Below are positions 14,001-16,125 of a DNA stretch of 16,125 nucleotides, piece by piece; the stretch's first letter is position 1, and each line of letters opens with the position of its first letter. Under the pieces are notes generated by a model, which did no database searches, was not told where the DNA came from, and was given only the letters and a program-made list of their open reading frames with translations. The DNA is from an archaeon (GTDB lineage Archaea > Iainarchaeota > Iainarchaeia > Iainarchaeales > Iainarchaeaceae): assembly GCA_005239615.1 (NCBI GenBank), contig SBBR01000077.1:1-16125 (forward strand), written 5' to 3'. Made by a program: the position numbers and the translations under genes.

Positions 14001-14447
14001 CTACACCCTCACCGGCCCTTCCTTTATCGTGTTTAGGATTATGCGCGTCTCGGTCTTCTCCACGAAATCGTAGGTCTGGATTTTCTTGATGAACTCATCA
14101 AGACCCCGACGCGTCTTGAAATAGGCGATCACCATCACGTCAAAATGGCCAGTTACATCGTAGACCGCGGCAACGCTCGAGTGCGTGGCGATTTTCCTCT
14201 CCACCTGGAATAGCTTGCCCTTCGAGACAATCACGTCGATTATGGCCTGCATGTTGTAGCCGAGCCTGTCATAGTCCGGGAGCGCGGAATAGGAACGGAT
14301 TGCCTTTCCATCCTCAAGGCGCTTGAGCCTGTGCATCACTGTTGTAGTCGAAACCCCTACCTCCATTGCAATCTTGCGCAATGAGAGGCGCGCATTCCCC
14401 TCAAGAGCATTAATTATCGCAAAATCTGTCTTGTCAAGCCCGTCCAC
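14001..14447 (-). CDS. Lrp/AsnC-family transcriptional regulator
   Basis: A 148-residue one-component regulator. The N-terminal winged helix-turn-helix (~1-60) reads 'LDKTDFAIINALEGNARLSL', then 'RKIAMEVGVSTTTVMHRLKRLEDGKAI'. The C-terminal RAM/ACT-like sensor (~65-145) carries 'AVYDVTGHFDVMVIAYF', the ligand-binding and oligomerisation region where Lrp proteins bind amino acids. Start choice: GTG 14447 gives the usual Lrp opening (MDGLDKTD), and a TATA box at 14479-14485 predicts transcription from about 14455, downstream of the in-frame TTG at 14462. The gene is divergent from glnA with about 175 bp between start codons, so it is a strong candidate to regulate itself and the glnA-amt operon in response to an amino acid such as glutamine (inference from layout). 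Confidence 0.9.
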   Translation of the reverse strand: MDGLDKTDFAIINALEGNARLSLRKIAMEVGVSTTTVMHRLKRLEDGKAIRSYSALPDYDRLGYNMQAIIDVIVSKGKLFQVERKIATHSSVAAVYDVTGHFDVMVIAYFKTRRGLDEFIKKIQTYDFVEKTETRIILNTIKEGPVRV

Positions 14448-14478
14448 AATCCCGCCCGACAATTGTTTAATTCATGGC

Positions 14479-14485
14479 TATAAAA
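14479..14485 (-). promoter_or_regulatory. TATA box for the Lrp-family gene
   Basis: TTTTATA on the minus strand implies a start near 14455, leaving an ~8-nt leader before GTG 14447. Confidence 0.45.
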
Positions 14486-14497
14486 CAGGCAAATTAT

Positions 14498-14542
14498 GGA
14501 ACAAAAATATTAAAATAGGCATAGATATTGAACAAACGTTCC
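14498..14542. promoter_or_regulatory. inverted GGAAC/GTTCC pair upstream of glnA
   Basis: GGAAC at 14498-14502 and GTTCC at 14538-14542 are inverted copies 40 bp apart (about four helical turns), between the Lrp promoter and the glnA TATA box. Their position suits binding of an Lrp-type octamer or another nitrogen regulator, but five-base matches can arise by chance. Confidence 0.25.
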
Positions 14543-14556
14543 AAAAAAATCCGATT

Positions 14557-14566
14557 AAATATATAA
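14557..14566 (+). promoter_or_regulatory. TATA box for glnA
   Basis: AAATATATAA predicts transcription from about 14588, giving a leader of roughly 34 nt with a G-rich segment before ATG 14622. Unlike most genes here, glnA therefore appears to have a real 5' UTR. Confidence 0.55.
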
Positions 14567-14621
14567 GCGCCGAAGTCTAAACTTGATAAAGGTGTTTTGG
14601 TGGGTGCATGGGGGGCGAGAA

Positions 14622-15956
14622 ATGGGCAAGACACAAATCCTTGAAACTATAAAGAAGCAGAATATTGAGCTCGTGGAGATGCAGTTCTCCGACATTGACG
14701 GCATGGTAAAGAGCGTTACAATACCATGCCACAAGCTCGAGGAGGCTCTTGAGAGGGGCGTTTGGTTTGACGGGAGCAGCATCGAGGGGTTCACGAGGAT
14801 TTTTGAAAGCGACATGTTCCTCAAGCCGGACACAAATACTTTTTCTGTTATACCTTGGAGGAGCAACAACGGGCACAGGACAGCGAGGATGCTATGTGAT
14901 GTGTACACGCCAGGCGGCAAGCCGTTCGATGGTGACCCGAGAGTCATCCTGAGGCGCGCGGCAGAGAAGGCTGGCGAAATGGGCTTCACATACTTTACCG
15001 GCCCCGAGGTCGAGTTTTTCCTCTTCAAGCCTGACGAAGGCGGGAAAATTGTGCCGGCGCCGCATGATGTAGGTGCATACTTCGATTTCGCCCCAAAGGA
15101 CCTCGCCTCGGACGTGAGGCGCGACATAATAATGGCGATTGAAAGCCTAGGCCTCGAGGTTGAGGCATCGCACCACGAGGTGGCGTATGGCCAACATGAG
15201 ATTGACTTCAAATACTCGGAAGCGGTGAAATCGGCCGACAACGTGCTCACGTTCAAGTACGCCACGAAGGCGATTGCCCAAGGCCATGGCCTCTATGCCT
15301 CGTTCATGCCAAAGCCCATTTTTGGCATAAACGGCTCAGGGATGCACGTGCACCAGAGCCTCTTCAAGGGAGATGAGAATGCCTTCTTCGATCCGAAGGG
15401 AAAATACAAGCTGAGCGAAACCGCGCTGCACTTCATTGCGGGGCAGCTGAGGCATGCAAAGGCGATTGCCGCGGTCGTCGCACCGACCGTGAATTCATAT
15501 AAGAGACTCGTTCCAGGGTATGAGGCACCGGTATACATAAGTTGGGGGCAGACGAACAGAAGCGCGCTCATAAGAATACCGCACTATTCACCAGGAAGGG
15601 AGAAGTCGACGCGCGCGGAGCTGCGATGCCCAGACCCAAGTTGCAACCCATACCTTGCATTTACCGTGATGCTCGCGGCAGGGCTTGATGGGATAAAGCA
15701 CAAGCTCGAGCCGCCAGAAGCCATGGAGGAAAGCCTCTATGAGCTCGGCGCTGAGCAGAAGAAGCAAAGGGGGATAGAATCGCTGCCAAGCACCCTCGCC
15801 GAGGCCGTGGACGAGATAGAGAAGGACAAGGTGGTTATGGAGGCGCTCGGTGAGTGGTCGTCGAGACACCTCGTGGAGGCGAAAAGACAGGAACACGACG
15901 AATACCGCATACAGGTCACGAAATGGGAAATAGAGCGCTACCTTGAGACGATATGA
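14622..15956 (+). CDS. glnA: glutamine synthetase type I
   Basis: Makes glutamine from glutamate, ammonia and ATP; the cytoplasmic dodecamer is the main entry of ammonium into metabolism. From ATG 14622 it is 444 residues, the usual GSI-alpha length. Motifs: DGSSIEGF (50-57, Asp50 loop), 'GPEVEFFLF' with metal ligands Glu129 and Glu131, 'HHEVAYGQHEIDF' with Glu186 and Glu193, 'INGSGMHVHQSL' with His242, 'PTVNSYKRLVPGYEAP' with Arg295, 'TNRSALIRIP', and 'RCPDPSCNPYLAF'. The GSI-beta insertion is absent, so control by adenylylation is unlikely. The frame opens at TTG 14583, but that lies upstream of the transcript start predicted from the TATA box, and family alignment favours 14622. It is followed after 16 bp by an ammonium transporter gene and faces an Lrp-type regulator. 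Confidence 0.96.
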   Translation: MGKTQILETIKKQNIELVEMQFSDIDGMVKSVTIPCHKLEEALERGVWFDGSSIEGFTRIFESDMFLKPDTNTFSVIPWRSNNGHRTARMLCDVYTPGGKPFDGDPRVILRRAAEKAGEMGFTYFTGPEVEFFLFKPDEGGKIVPAPHDVGAYFDFAPKDLASDVRRDIIMAIESLGLEVEASHHEVAYGQHEIDFKYSEAVKSADNVLTFKYATKAIAQGHGLYASFMPKPIFGINGSGMHVHQSLFKGDENAFFDPKGKYKLSETALHFIAGQLRHAKAIAAVVAPTVNSYKRLVPGYEAPVYISWGQTNRSALIRIPHYSPGREKSTRAELRCPDPSCNPYLAFTVMLAAGLDGIKHKLEPPEAMEESLYELGAEQKKQRGIESLPSTLAEAVDEIEKDKVVMEALGEWSSRHLVEAKRQEHDEYRIQVTKWEIERYLETI

Positions 15957-15972
15957 AGGCTGAGTGGCAGAG

Positions 15973-16125
15973 ATGAACCGAATGGGTTTCATGGAAAAAA
16001 AACTGATGCTGGCAATTGCATCGCTTTTCATCTCAGCAGCAGCGCACGCAGAGGCCGGCACGCAAATCAATTCCGGCGATGTCGCCTGGGTGGCTGCTGC
16101 CTCCGCACTTGTGATGCTCATGACC
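15973..16125 (+). CDS. amt: ammonium transporter, Amt/MEP family (5' part only)
   Basis: The first 51 codons are present and the gene runs off the window. A signal-like hydrophobic segment (KKLMLAIASLFISAAAHA) is followed by 'INSGDVAWVAAASALVMLMT', which matches the start of the first core helix of Amt proteins ('DTAWVLVSTALVMLMTPG'). Amt trimers conduct ammonium across the cell membrane. The pore residues (twin His, Phe gate) lie beyond the window. Located 16 bp after glnA on the same strand, it is very likely co-transcribed, so uptake and assimilation of ammonium are paired. ATG 15973 is taken as the start; in-frame ATGs at 15982 and 15991 are possible. Confidence 0.85.
   Translation, partial: MNRMGFMEKKLMLAIASLFISAAAHAEAGTQINSGDVAWVAAASALVMLMT

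Noticed and set aside
14583..14621. N-terminal extension of glutamine synthetase from TTG
   Set aside because: The TTG lies before the transcript start predicted from the TATA box, and the extra 13 residues do not fit the family.
1..16125. CRISPR arrays, insertion sequences, rRNA genes
   Set aside because: No regularly spaced direct repeats, transposase motifs with terminal inverted repeats, or rRNA sequence were found; the only long repeat is the permease tract.

Overview
The window looks archaeal. Start codons repeatedly sit about 26 bp downstream of TATA-like boxes (leaderless or very short leaders). A tRNA-Phe gene carries a bulge-helix-bulge intron. The triosephosphate isomerase is short, and the surface proteins, KaiC-like ATPase and prenyl synthase fit archaeal families. 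Most genes are moderately GC-rich. I cannot name the lineage; a DPANN-type or euryarchaeal genome is possible (inference).

Left part (1-2024): the 3' end of an IscU/NifU-type Fe-S scaffold gene, then an AT-rich accessory islet holding a truncated VOC (glyoxalase-like) gene, a five-helix membrane protein of unknown function, and a nonsense-interrupted minus-strand ORF. This is followed by tpiA on the minus strand.

Centre (2202-9628): a long RelA/SpoT-type (p)ppGpp synthetase whose hydrolase centre is degraded and whose synthetase carries the RelA-like EXDD motif, which is notable in an archaeon. Convergent to it is a MacB-like export cluster (permease, ATPase, permease on the minus strand). 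The two permease genes share an 89-bp near-identical tract that looks like gene conversion. Next to it lies a membrane-anchored extracellular protein of COG1361 type, and diverging from that a single-domain KaiC-like ATPase.

Right part (9873-16125): a two-gene minus-strand operon (large FN3/Ig-like surface protein followed by a polyprenyl diphosphate synthase), a compound hairpin, a tRNA-Phe(GAA) gene interrupted by a 38-nt intron between positions 9 and 10, and a frameshifted LAGLIDADG homing-endonuclease remnant. The window closes with a nitrogen-assimilation module: a divergent Lrp/AsnC regulator, glnA, and the start of an ammonium transporter gene that runs off the end.

The strongest points for follow-up are the archaeal RelA-like protein, the tRNA intron at an unusual position, the permease gene-conversion tract and the broken homing endonuclease. 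No CRISPR array, insertion sequence or rRNA was seen.
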